Shown: piece after piece, positions 14,188 through 23,036 of the stretch
Position numbering within the stretch: the first letter of the stretch is position 1
How the letters are laid out: the number at the start of each line of letters is the position of its first letter
Assembly (NCBI GenBank): GCA_002501885.1
Contig: DAON01000096.1
Span: forward strand, 1-26,825
Length of the DNA: 26,825 bases
Origin: Euryarchaeota archaeon UBA220
Lineage (GTDB): Archaea > Thermoplasmatota > Poseidoniia > Poseidoniales > Thalassarchaeaceae
Direction of reading: 5' to 3'
Made by a program: the position numbers and the translations under genes
The notes under the pieces: generated by a model
What the model was told of the DNA's origin: nothing
The model's database searches: none
What the model saw: only the letters and a program-made list of their open reading frames with translations

Positions 14188-17100
14188 ATGGTTCGACAGC
14201 CCGCCCAAGACAGATACAACCCCTCGAGTAGGAATGATAGGAATCCCAATACCAGAAAGAAACAACTTACAATATTCCTAACATCTATCATGTTAGCTTC
14301 TCTTTTCGCTCCTTCTTTGACCACCGATGTCTCGTTCCTCGAACCGTCCAAGACTCACAATGAGACAGCGAATAACACTCTGAATGATAGCGCTACCCAG
14401 ACTATCATGTCGAATCTTAACACTTCGAACCCAGTTGAGATTACGGGAGTGATGGATGATCTAAGCAGAGTACATCTAGTCTGGGTTGAGAATGTCTCTC
14501 AGCCGTTGCTTCAATATGCACTAATTTCGACTAACGGCGTCGATACGGTACTAATTTCCAATACTCTCGTTGGGGCCAATAATTCCACATCAATTTCTAG
14601 CCCATCGCTAGTTGTTGACTCAAATAGACGAGCTCACATCGTTTGGGCGATTACCGACATAGAGATTCTGTATGTACTGCTCGATCCATCACAGGACGAT
14701 CGCGACGGCGACGCCGGCGACATGAATAATATGACACTAGCATCCTATACAATCGCTGACGGAACCGGAGTGCGCAATGACCCAGACATAGCAATCGACT
14801 CCTATGACGGTGCGCATGTCGTATGGGTCGATACATACGATCCTCAGGGATTGTACTTTGGCACTTCCCTGATTTATTACACCATGTTGACCTATGACTC
14901 ATCCGGAAATTTCGCAGTACAGATCAACAACTCAATCATCACACCAGCACTAGGATTCAAGGGCAATCCAGCAGTATCAATGGGATCGAACAACACAGTA
15001 ATCGTGGTCTGGGAAGATACCCGCGGAAGCCTTGTCGAGTATGTGGGGCTACTCGATACATCTGGTTCTATGACCGAGGAATGGCGAGATATGTGCGCTG
15101 TATTCTACGGTGGCAATTTGACCAGCGGGGAGTACTTCCAAGGTGTCAAGCCCATGCTTGAGGCCGCCAGTATAACTGTCCTAGAGACACTGTACGCACT
15201 AAGTGGAACGATGTATCATGCCTCTAGTCACAAGAACTGCGAAGATGGATACATTGTCGGAGGTAGCGGCACAGAAGGACCAAGATCCACATATCTGGGT
15301 CAGAACGCTTCTGACACCACCGGAGGAATTCGTACTCTAGGTTCCGTCATGTACAACAATTCCTCACTATCCATTCCATCGGACTGGGGCTACAATAGCG
15401 AGATGTGGGGGCCAGGTTCTACTTGGGCCTGCCTTTCATGGCGTGACAACTCCGGCATGACCCCGGGAGATCCTGCGACTGCAGTAGACCATCAATGGAA
15501 CCCAAACGCGACCAAGCTGATTATCCCAGTCTCTGATGAAGGCCCATTTGGAGGCTCTGGCAATGGCGCTCAGGCTCAGGAAGCCGACGACTACCAAAGT
15601 ATCAGCGAGGCCCACGATGCGTGCGTAAGCGCTGGTATCATCCCAATTCCAGTTGCTGGAACCACATCATATGGAGCAAGCACGATATGGGCCAACGACA
15701 CCCATGTACGCTCGCACATGATGGACCTAGCACAGTGTGCGAGTAATACGACAGGAATCCATGACAGGACCTGCGACGATTCAGTAGTCAATACCACAGA
15801 CGCTGGAGGAGACATGTTCCTCTACCCCACAGACAACATGGCCAACTTCGAAGGCGATTTTGAGTCGGGGTATCTGAGTAATGGTTGGGGGCTATCAGGA
15901 AATGCGAACAATACATGGTTTGTTGAAGCGGCCAACAACGGCAATGTATACTCACGAGCAAATCTATGCGATATTGGCGGTCCAGCCGGCAACCCCTCGT
16001 TTTACTCTCTGTCCTGTAACTATACTCACCCAGCCGGAGAAACGGTCGATCTAACCGTTACCGTGGACGGGTGGGCATCTGAGTTCAGCATGGACATAGT
16101 AATGCCAGATGGAACTGTGGCTTCGTTCAACAGCAGCTCTGTGTACAATTACTACAATGGGGTGCTGGTTAGCTTCACTGGCGCTGGTAACTACACAATC
16201 TACCTGAATGACACCTATGGAGACGGCGGCACCTCGGTTTCCGCTGACTACACATATGTCTCAGCCACAAACCCACCTTCGACCCCGATTTCGGGAACAT
16301 ACTCTGCTAGATCCGGAGACATATCAGATGGTGAGAGCACAAGTATGGAGTTCACTGGAGTCATGTCCAACGGAACACTCAGTTTCGCATACAATGTCTC
16401 TTCGGAGGCCAACTTTGACTTCCTAACCTTCTCAATTGATGGAGTACAACTAGCGCAGTGGTCCGGCACTCAGAGTGGCACTTTCTCGACACCAGTATCG
16501 TTGGGTCAACACACCCTGAAGTGGACCTATGTGAAAGACGGAAGCGTAAGTTCTGGCAGCGATGCTGCTTGGATAGACGATGTTACAATCCCACTGGCTA
16601 ACTATACTGAGGAAATGCAAGCTCTCGTACAGTCAATAATTGCCCTCACAACCGCAACAGGCTCGACTGAGACCTTCCTAACTGTACTCAATCCATACTC
16701 ACTTCTGAACAATCCACGGTCCACCTGGCAACCAGGCGATCCGGCCACATCCATTGATCCTGTCACGGGGCAGTATGTCGAGGATATCGGACCCTCACTG
16801 GACTATGTCTGGCAAGACGGAGGTGGATGGGGCACTATCGGCCACTTCGTTCTAGTCAACGACACCAGACTTACCAACGGTCATGGCTGGAGTTCCAGCC
16901 CCGATGTTAATGTCGACGATGCTGGCAATATCCATGTCGTCTGGGTAGATGGACGCTCAGTTATTCCTAGCAAGGTCGGCCCATCGCAACTCCACTATAT
17001 GCAGATTGATCTTGACCGAGCAGGAGTACTCGACGGCGAGGCTGACGGCCTAGACATGAGTGAGGTCGCCGTAGTTTCGGACTCTCCAGTACTGGGCTCT

Positions 17101-19353
17101 GACATGACTTGGGGTTCTAATCCGAGAGTCGACTTCGACAATGATGGCTCAATACACATCACATGGTTCGAGTCCACTCCGAACACCGATGATGAGAACA
17201 GTAGAGTTGAGTTGAGGTGGACAAGAATCCTCTCTCCTCAATTGGTTGATGGTGAAATGCCTCTGGGTAGAATGCTGGACCAGGCATACGGTGTCATCAA
17301 CACTCGCGTAATCACTACCAGCAATGACAATCTGATGGGCGTGTTTGGCTCTGGACTAGACTCCAGTTCACAACCAATAGTCAACTTCGACTGGCCCAAC
17401 CGGGACATCATCTGGACGACCCCTGATTGTTCTGAGGACACCACCTCTGAGGACAAGTGGGATGTCTGCATGTGGTCCGAGAATGTCTACAACATGGCAA
17501 TCGAACTCGACCCGGGAATGGATGATGAGATTACATTCCAGCCCGGGCAGTCTGCTGAAGTCGGAATGCTGTTGAGAGGAATCAAAATCCCCGGAGGCAG
17601 CGATATTGTTGTCGCTGACACCTCTGATGCACCTGATCACTGGCAATTAGAAGTCGGATTCTCAAATATATATCAGAGCACAACAACTCTTGTCGAAGGA
17701 TCTACTGCAGATCTCAATTTATTCATCCGCGCCCCAGGTCTACAGGATGTGAATGAGGATCAGAGTTTCGAACTCTCCGTCTTTGTGACCTCGTCCAGCA
17801 AGGAAGAAGCCTCTGCCACCAAGACTTTCCTAGTCGAATTAGTCAATCAAGGAGACTGGAATGACGATGATGGCGATGGAGTCCCCGATTACAATGACGA
17901 CTGCCAGTTTGGCGAGTCCGGTTGGTACTCGGATGTAGACACCGACCACGATGGCGATGGCTGCAGAGACTCCACCGAGGATCTTAATGACGACAACGAC
18001 GACTATCCAGATGTCGATGACTCTTGCCCGTCTGGCTACATGGGTGAGCACATCGACCTCGACAATGACGGTTGTGACGATGTGCACGAAGATCCCGATA
18101 ACGATGGCGACGGGGTCGAGAATCACCTCGACATGTGTCCAAATGGAGCACAGTACTGGTCCGGAATTTCAGAAGACAATGATAACGATGGATGCCGAGA
18201 TGCAGATGAGGATGACAATGACGACAATGACCCCTATCTGGATGTGGATGATGAATGCCCATCAGGGATGTCTTGGTGGACCAGTCTACTGTTCGACCAT
18301 GATGGTGATGGTTGCCATGACCTTGAGGACCTAGACGACGATAACGATCAGATTCCAGATCTCAATGACTTGTGTCCTACCGGCATGACAGTATGGTTCT
18401 CAGAGCCAGCCAGCGATTACGACTCAGATGGTTGTCACGACTATTCCGAGGACTTTGACAGGGACAATGATGAGGTCTTGGATATAGATGATAACTGCCC
18501 TACTGGAATGCTCGGATGGACCTCCACACCTCTCAATGACTGGGATTCAGACGGCTGTCACGATGAGTACGAAGACCTCGATGACGACGATGACGGCTAC
18601 TTAGACTGGGATGATGCCTGTGTCAGGAGCTCAGCAATTGCAGAATCACATATGGACAGTGATGGGGACGGTTGCGACGACAACACGGAGGACAAAGACC
18701 TCGACAATGACGGAATTGAATCAATTTACGACAACTGCGAGGGAGATCCGACCTCCACTTGGGTTTCAACTCTCGAGGAGGATTACGATTCAGACGGATG
18801 TATCGATACAGTAGACTTCGATGATGATGGAGATGGCGTATTCGACGAGCATGACTCATGCCCTCAGACTGTCAGTATGACTTCAGACTTCGACAGAGAT
18901 GGGTGTGATGATGCAACTGAGGATTGGGATGATGATGGTGACGGAGTTCCTGACACATCTGACAGTTGCCCATTGGGCCTTAGCAATTGGGATTCATCAT
19001 CCGGTTCGGACATAGACGGAGATGGTTGTATGGACTCTCTAGAGGATGACCGAGTTACCGGTAGACTGCTCTACACTCTACGCAGTAATGCATTCATGAC
19101 ATTGATGGCTGCAAGCGTGGTAGTACTGCTCCTTGCGGGCATGGTGATATCTGCACGCACTACTCGCTCACGTATCCAAATGGAGGACCAGACTTGGTCA
19201 GTTGAGCAGACAATGAGTGACTCGACCATCACCATTGATGTCGCAGAGGATTCTGACAAGCAGGTCAGAGATCTGTCTGACCTTGGCTACTCTCCTGAGG
19301 TTGCTAAGGCCATAGTGGAAAACGAGGAAAGAGCGAGAAGGCGTAGGAACTAA
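14188..19353 (+). CDS. Giant cell-surface protein: beta-propeller-like repeats, inserted VWA domain, calcium-binding repeats, C-terminal anchor
   Basis: 1721 residues. An N-terminal basic stretch and hydrophobic core (about 24-45) form an export signal. Propeller-like repeats with the pattern HVVWVD lie at about 95, 150, 210, 273, then after a long insert at 916 and 989. The insert begins with a von Willebrand A domain: MIDAS-type LLDTSGSM (288-295) and a second strand KLIIPVSDEGP (443-453). Jelly-roll-like beta segments follow (about 555-805). Residues 1226-1620 carry about ten Asp-rich, cysteine-containing thrombospondin type 3-like repeats. One membrane helix (1634-1656) is followed by RTTRSR and a 65-residue cytosolic tail. 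N-glycosylation sequons are many before residue 892 and absent after it. Likely a large adhesive or sensing protein at the cell surface; the ligand is unknown. Confidence 0.85.
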   Translation: MVRQPAQDRYNPSSRNDRNPNTRKKQLTIFLTSIMLASLFAPSLTTDVSFLEPSKTHNETANNTLNDSATQTIMSNLNTSNPVEITGVMDDLSRVHLVWVENVSQPLLQYALISTNGVDTVLISNTLVGANNSTSISSPSLVVDSNRRAHIVWAITDIEILYVLLDPSQDDRDGDAGDMNNMTLASYTIADGTGVRNDPDIAIDSYDGAHVVWVDTYDPQGLYFGTSLIYYTMLTYDSSGNFAVQINNSIITPALGFKGNPAVSMGSNNTVIVVWEDTRGSLVEYVGLLDTSGSMTEEWRDMCAVFYGGNLTSGEYFQGVKPMLEAASITVLETLYALSGTMYHASSHKNCEDGYIVGGSGTEGPRSTYLGQNASDTTGGIRTLGSVMYNNSSLSIPSDWGYNSEMWGPGSTWACLSWRDNSGMTPGDPATAVDHQWNPNATKLIIPVSDEGPFGGSGNGAQAQEADDYQSISEAHDACVSAGIIPIPVAGTTSYGASTIWANDTHVRSHMMDLAQCASNTTGIHDRTCDDSVVNTTDAGGDMFLYPTDNMANFEGDFESGYLSNGWGLSGNANNTWFVEAANNGNVYSRANLCDIGGPAGNPSFYSLSCNYTHPAGETVDLTVTVDGWASEFSMDIVMPDGTVASFNSSSVYNYYNGVLVSFTGAGNYTIYLNDTYGDGGTSVSADYTYVSATNPPSTPISGTYSARSGDISDGESTSMEFTGVMSNGTLSFAYNVSSEANFDFLTFSIDGVQLAQWSGTQSGTFSTPVSLGQHTLKWTYVKDGSVSSGSDAAWIDDVTIPLANYTEEMQALVQSIIALTTATGSTETFLTVLNPYSLLNNPRSTWQPGDPATSIDPVTGQYVEDIGPSLDYVWQDGGGWGTIGHFVLVNDTRLTNGHGWSSSPDVNVDDAGNIHVVWVDGRSVIPSKVGPSQLHYMQIDLDRAGVLDGEADGLDMSEVAVVSDSPVLGSDMTWGSNPRVDFDNDGSIHITWFESTPNTDDENSRVELRWTRILSPQLVDGEMPLGRMLDQAYGVINTRVITTSNDNLMGVFGSGLDSSSQPIVNFDWPNRDIIWTTPDCSEDTTSEDKWDVCMWSENVYNMAIELDPGMDDEITFQPGQSAEVGMLLRGIKIPGGSDIVVADTSDAPDHWQLEVGFSNIYQSTTTLVEGSTADLNLFIRAPGLQDVNEDQSFELSVFVTSSSKEEASATKTFLVELVNQGDWNDDDGDGVPDYNDDCQFGESGWYSDVDTDHDGDGCRDSTEDLNDDNDDYPDVDDSCPSGYMGEHIDLDNDGCDDVHEDPDNDGDGVENHLDMCPNGAQYWSGISEDNDNDGCRDADEDDNDDNDPYLDVDDECPSGMSWWTSLLFDHDGDGCHDLEDLDDDNDQIPDLNDLCPTGMTVWFSEPASDYDSDGCHDYSEDFDRDNDEVLDIDDNCPTGMLGWTSTPLNDWDSDGCHDEYEDLDDDDDGYLDWDDACVRSSAIAESHMDSDGDGCDDNTEDKDLDNDGIESIYDNCEGDPTSTWVSTLEEDYDSDGCIDTVDFDDDGDGVFDEHDSCPQTVSMTSDFDRDGCDDATEDWDDDGDGVPDTSDSCPLGLSNWDSSSGSDIDGDGCMDSLEDDRVTGRLLYTLRSNAFMTLMAASVVVLLLAGMVISARTTRSRIQMEDQTWSVEQTMSDSTITIDVAEDSDKQVRDLSDLGYSPEVAKAIVENEERARRRRN
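17863..19047 (+). repeat. Ten tandem thrombospondin type 3-like calcium-binding repeats within the surface protein
   Basis: Residues 1226-1620 of the surface protein contain ten units of about 36-41 residues. Each runs DxDxDGxxDxxDxCP, a variable aromatic middle containing W or Y in most units, then DxDGDGCxDxxED. Each unit so has two acidic DxDxDG loops and two cysteines, one per loop. The units differ at the DNA level, so this is an old, diverged array and not a recent slip-strand expansion. Calcium binding and one disulfide per unit are inferred from the TSP3 family. Confidence 0.85.
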
Positions 19354-19407
19354 TCACACCGAACAAGCATGAATCATTTTCTTAACCACATATGAGGCCT
19401 CAGGTCT

Positions 19408-19414
19408 AGGAGGG
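19408..19414 (+). promoter_or_regulatory. Strong Shine-Dalgarno site of the HTH regulator
   Basis: AGGAGGG ends five bases before the ATG at 19420 and matches the 3' end of archaeal 16S rRNA well. It fixes the start of the regulator gene. Most other genes here lack a site this strong. Confidence 0.7.
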
Positions 19415-19419
19415 TCAAG

Positions 19420-20064
19420 ATGAGGGCGGTCAGAGTCGAGTGCTCAATCCCATCGATAGAACATGACCAAAGGGTTCAGGCGGCCCTACAGGCAGTAAGT
19501 TGGGATTACCGTGGAATCCTTGACCAAATCGATGGCCGCCTGAGGGTAATGTGTGAGTGTATAACCACCGATGGGAACTGTCTTTCACCCGGATTCAGAA
19601 TCGGAGGAGTTACTGTGGTCGAAATACTAGAGGAGTGGACTACTGAATATCTAACTCATCACTTGGTATCCCTAGAATTTGACCAAGAACTCGTAGGGCG
19701 CTTCTTTGAGTCCAGAGACCTCACATTACTGGCTGGAACCAACCTGACATCAAATGGATTGGTCATTCAGGTAGCGGGAAGACAGTCCTCAATGGTGAAT
19801 TTCCTAAGAGAGGTAAGAGAAGCCGTACCTGTGGAGAGAATAACTTCTGCGAAGTCCTCAGAGGGCATGGTGCAGAAGGGACCGACTTTGCAGCAACATA
19901 GAATCATCAAAGTGGCTCATAGGAATGGATGGTATGAGGTTCCGAAGAAGATTTCAATCAGAGGACTGGCCTCTAAGTTGGGCCTATCTAAATCCACAGT
20001 AGCAGAGCAGTTGGTGAAGGCCGAGAGTGAGATTGTGGGTGACTTCCTAGATAGCTCGCGCTAG
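19420..20064 (+). CDS. Bacterioopsin-activator-like HTH (HTH_10) transcription regulator
   Basis: 214 residues. The C-terminus (157-206) reads LQQHRIIKVAHRNGWYEVPKKISIRGLASKLGLSKSTVAEQLVKAE in pattern: a helix, the W/YYEVP turn, then the helix-turn-helix with LGLSKSTV as recognition helix, diagnostic of HTH_10 proteins of archaea. The N-terminal 140 residues are a mixed alpha/beta domain resembling the sensing part of the family, with no recognised ligand motif. It may regulate genes in response to an unknown signal. Its gene starts 66 bases after the giant surface protein on the same strand and has its own strong ribosome site. Its last four bases overlap the convergent nreA gene. Confidence 0.82.
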   Translation: MRAVRVECSIPSIEHDQRVQAALQAVSWDYRGILDQIDGRLRVMCECITTDGNCLSPGFRIGGVTVVEILEEWTTEYLTHHLVSLEFDQELVGRFFESRDLTLLAGTNLTSNGLVIQVAGRQSSMVNFLREVREAVPVERITSAKSSEGMVQKGPTLQQHRIIKVAHRNGWYEVPKKISIRGLASKLGLSKSTVAEQLVKAESEIVGDFLDSSR

Positions 20065-21290
20065 ACGGAAAACGCATCCAGTCGCATTTGCCGGCCACGC
20101 TTGACAAACCAACTATTCCGCAAATCATCAGGGACCGAGACTCTTGGGGCAACATACTGTATCGCCTGTCCTAGATTATCAAACTCCTTTGGACCATTCT
20201 TCATCGCCTGACGAACAGTCTCTCTGATCAGCCAGACCCCCACAGGAGCCCAGTATTCTGGCCCTATGTCTCTCCAGATTAGGCAGGCCCCAGATCGACC
20301 AATTGAATCCATATGCTCCAATACACCTAGTCTAGCAGAGTAGTATGCTCCCGTGATTCGATGAGCGTATTCCTTGCGAGGCTCAATTTCCTCCCAGTCT
20401 CCCAGAACCTTTCCAGTACCGGTCCAGATACTTCCACGCGTCCAAGCCTCTAGCATATGGAAAGCCCACAACCCTGGAGTTAGGATGACATGGAATCTAT
20501 TGTCAAGGTAAGTGGCCTCGTAGACCTGGACTTTGTCTAGAGAAGGATAGTACCTCACCTTATCCCACAATTGCCTACTGAGCATATCATCAGTAGCGGT
20601 TATTCCCCACCTAGTAGGAACTAGTTTCCTTTTGTCTGACATACCTAGCAGGCCCGCAGATAGTAGACGTGAAATCTGCGCCTCTCCAATTGACGCCTCA
20701 CTCAACTCATCAATTGCATCAAAAGCCAACAAATCATTCTCATTTGAAATTGAATCAACCTTACGTGGAACACTCGCATGCCCTACAACCTCGGCCCGAA
20801 GAACCTCTCCCGAAGGACCTAGAGGAGTACTCATGCTATCGAATGTCGGATTACCACCTACAGCAATAGGCCGAGCGAAATCCAATTCCACATCCACACT
20901 CTTGTCCGCCATTGCAATCTCTTGAGTCGTCTCCAGCATCTGGTCAGGCGTTCGAGCACTATGTACTCGCATCACCTGACCTCCTGTGATCAGATTGGCG
21001 TGCCTTGCAGCAACCTCTTCTAGAGGTCTCCCAAACAAATTGGCAGGGTCCCCACTAACAACTTGCGAAACATCACTCTCATCGGCACCCCAGGTCGCAC
21101 TCGGACCGGCTCTAACATCAGGATAGCCATGCCTGCCGACAAACATAGATGGCGGGCTGGGGCCCACCAACTCACTCACACTACTGGACTCAGTTGTTGG
21201 AAGCTTGGATCTGATTTCGGCTAGTAAGGGACAGGGGGAAATTCCACACAACCCCTTGGTACCTCTACAGTCGATGCACTCGGGGAACAT
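20061..21290 (-). CDS. nreA: NreA-like archaeal DNA repair protein with PCNA-binding tail
   Basis: 409 residues. Four N-terminal cysteines (Cys5, Cys8, Cys15, Cys20 in CIDCRGTKGLCGISPCP) form the zinc-binding site of the Nre family. The middle contains the family's HARTPDQMLETTQEIAMAD and VSVPRKVDSI-like stretches, and YYSARLGVLEHM near 314-325. The C-terminus ends QMRLDAFSV, a PIP box (QxxLxxF) at 401-407 that would bind the sliding clamp PCNA. Nre proteins help archaea tolerate mitomycin-type DNA damage; the biochemical activity is not well defined. It is divergent from the zinc-ribbon gene at 21341 across 50 bases, with PriL and PolD subunits within 6 kb. Confidence 0.88.
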   Translation of the reverse strand: MFPECIDCRGTKGLCGISPCPLLAEIRSKLPTTESSSVSELVGPSPPSMFVGRHGYPDVRAGPSATWGADESDVSQVVSGDPANLFGRPLEEVAARHANLITGGQVMRVHSARTPDQMLETTQEIAMADKSVDVELDFARPIAVGGNPTFDSMSTPLGPSGEVLRAEVVGHASVPRKVDSISNENDLLAFDAIDELSEASIGEAQISRLLSAGLLGMSDKRKLVPTRWGITATDDMLSRQLWDKVRYYPSLDKVQVYEATYLDNRFHVILTPGLWAFHMLEAWTRGSIWTGTGKVLGDWEEIEPRKEYAHRITGAYYSARLGVLEHMDSIGRSGACLIWRDIGPEYWAPVGVWLIRETVRQAMKNGPKEFDNLGQAIQYVAPRVSVPDDLRNSWFVKRGRQMRLDAFSV

Positions 21291-21340
21291 CAGGATATAA
21301 TCGAAATTGATTGCTCTTAGGCATACTGCTCATCGAACGA

Positions 21341-21823
21341 ATGACGGCGGCATTCAAAGGGGCGATTGCGCTGCGGCGAGTGGGTAAGATGTCCAGAATT
21401 CCCGCAGTTATTCTACAGCACTTTGTTGGACTCTCTGAATATGAGAGGAATTTGGCAATCGACAAGGCATCCAGAGAGTTGGGAATGAGCGTTGAAGAGA
21501 TTCAAGCCCAAGTTGATTCATTCCAAGGAGACGGTTTCAACAACAACCTTCCAGTGAATGAAGAAAACACCCCCGAGGCACCAAAGAAAAGATCTATTTT
21601 CAGTCGTCCGAAGAAGGAAAAGGAAGGCGGCCCCGAATTCCTAGACGACTCTCATAGATATCGCTTCAGGTATGACCCAAGTCATGTGGGTCTGGATCGA
21701 CAGAAGGACGCCACTCAAGCCATAACTTGTCCTCACTGCAGAGCAGCCCTAGCAATTCCAGACATTAGACCAATCAATGTCACATGCCCTGCATGCATGA
21801 TGGAATCGACATTCGAGGCCTAA
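21341..21823 (+). CDS. Zinc-ribbon protein of unknown function
   Basis: 160 residues from ATG at 21341 (a TTG 30 bases upstream and an ATG at 21389 are alternatives). Residues 20-62 are predicted helical with a SEYERNLAIDKASRELGMSVEEI pattern. The middle (63-105) is basic and proline-rich, likely disordered. The C-terminus has CPHC (130, 133) and CPAC (149, 152), a two-knuckle zinc ribbon. No family is recognised. A nucleic-acid or protein contact role is possible. It diverges from nreA and ends one base before the convergent DUF373 gene ends. Confidence 0.65.
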   Translation: MTAAFKGAIALRRVGKMSRIPAVILQHFVGLSEYERNLAIDKASRELGMSVEEIQAQVDSFQGDGFNNNLPVNEENTPEAPKKRSIFSRPKKEKEGGPEFLDDSHRYRFRYDPSHVGLDRQKDATQAITCPHCRAALAIPDIRPINVTCPACMMESTFEA

Positions 21824-22993
21824 TTAGACACCCCAGAAACGCTCCTCTCCTGATATCCCTTCGTCTTCGGTTACGGACATCACTGCGGTTCTCAGTAGGT
21901 AGTACAGAACTATAGTGAACACAGGTGTGAACCAAGTATCGCTGACGCTTTGATAGTCTAGACTGAAATCCGATCCACCCATCTCTACCAATATGACTAC
22001 CAAAGCTGCTTTGGTAAAGGTGTAAACAACCGCCCCCAGACCCAACAATAGCACGCTTCTTCCGGTGAATGAACCCTCTTTCCAACGCAGTACACCAAGA
22101 GACAACATGAATGAGAATGTTGCAACAACTATCCATGTGAGAGCCTCATTGATAGCAATCGCCCAAACAGCAATGTCCCTATTGACTGCATCCACATCGA
22201 AATCAGAACCCAAATCGGCCACATAGTCGGCTATCTCAGATGTGCTAGACGAGAATACCTGATACGCAGTCAGAACCGACAGTAATACTGAGACAATAGA
22301 CAGGCCCCATAACAATGAGGACCAGATACCTCCAGTGGCACTTTCTCTCATGTCAATCATCAGACGGTCAAACTGCCTCTCCCATCCTAGGCCCTTTGCC
22401 AGAAGCCAGATTCCAACGACAAGAGGCATGGCTCCGATTAGAGCCGCCCCGTTTGGAAGAATTAGCCCCAGCCCGAATATCATCAGGAATACTGCCACCG
22501 GGACTAGTAGACGAGCTCTCCAGCGAGGATCATCAATAGCCTTGGCAATGTAGTAGTAAGTACTCTCTATGCCCTTCGATTGCCTCACAATCACCTTTTC
22601 GACATGATCGACTCTAACTCTAGATGTGATGATAGGAAGAGATGCTTCGTCATCCGCTCCATCTGTAACTAAAACCGCAGAATCAGGCTGAAACTCCTGA
22701 ATCACCTCGTCGAGTTGCATTGCAATAGCACGGTCACTACGCGGGCCGACTCTGACATCTCCTGTTAGAAGAGCGATTTCTACCTCATCATTACCCTGTG
22801 CACCTTCGACTAACTGGTCGTGGTGATGCAAGGCCCCTAGGATTGCATTGGTATCGGATTCCTCAGGGTCAGCAATTCCCAGTCTAAGAGCCGCCGAAAG
22901 AGTGGCCTTACGACCCACCACTGGACCTCTAATACCTGCCTTGACTCCGAGATCATTGTCTCGGTCTACGGTCAACACGAGAGTTCTCACCAT
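21824..22993 (-). CDS. DUF373 family archaeal integral membrane protein
   Basis: 389 residues. The N-terminal cytosolic domain has VLTVDRDNDLGVKAGIRGPVVGR (6-28) and GIADPEESDTNAILGAL (39-55), the DUF373 signature, plus VLVTDGADDEASLP (107-120). After RWRARLL about five or six membrane segments follow (about 162-180, 183-200, 224-247, 274-303, 312-337, 353-373). The family is widespread in archaea and has no assigned function; the conserved acidic N-terminus suggests a nucleotide or metal ligand, which is inference. Its start is 43 bases after the priL stop on the same strand, so the two may be co-transcribed. Confidence 0.88.
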   Translation of the reverse strand: MVRTLVLTVDRDNDLGVKAGIRGPVVGRKATLSAALRLGIADPEESDTNAILGALHHHDQLVEGAQGNDEVEIALLTGDVRVGPRSDRAIAMQLDEVIQEFQPDSAVLVTDGADDEASLPIITSRVRVDHVEKVIVRQSKGIESTYYYIAKAIDDPRWRARLLVPVAVFLMIFGLGLILPNGAALIGAMPLVVGIWLLAKGLGWERQFDRLMIDMRESATGGIWSSLLWGLSIVSVLLSVLTAYQVFSSSTSEIADYVADLGSDFDVDAVNRDIAVWAIAINEALTWIVVATFSFMLSLGVLRWKEGSFTGRSVLLLGLGAVVYTFTKAALVVILVEMGGSDFSLDYQSVSDTWFTPVFTIVLYYLLRTAVMSVTEDEGISGEERFWGV

Positions 22994-23036
22994 GGTCTAC
23001 TCATCCGATTTGAACAGCGATGAGGCACTGCCCATA

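Noticed and set aside
17839..18859. Long open frames in other frames and on the minus strand of the calcium-repeat region
   Set aside because: They arise from the GAY-rich codons of the Asp repeats (antisense gives Ile/Val/His runs) and have no independent support.
17863..19047. Recent DNA tandem repeat or CRISPR-like array
   Set aside because: The repeat exists at protein level only; units vary in length and DNA sequence and are in frame within one gene.
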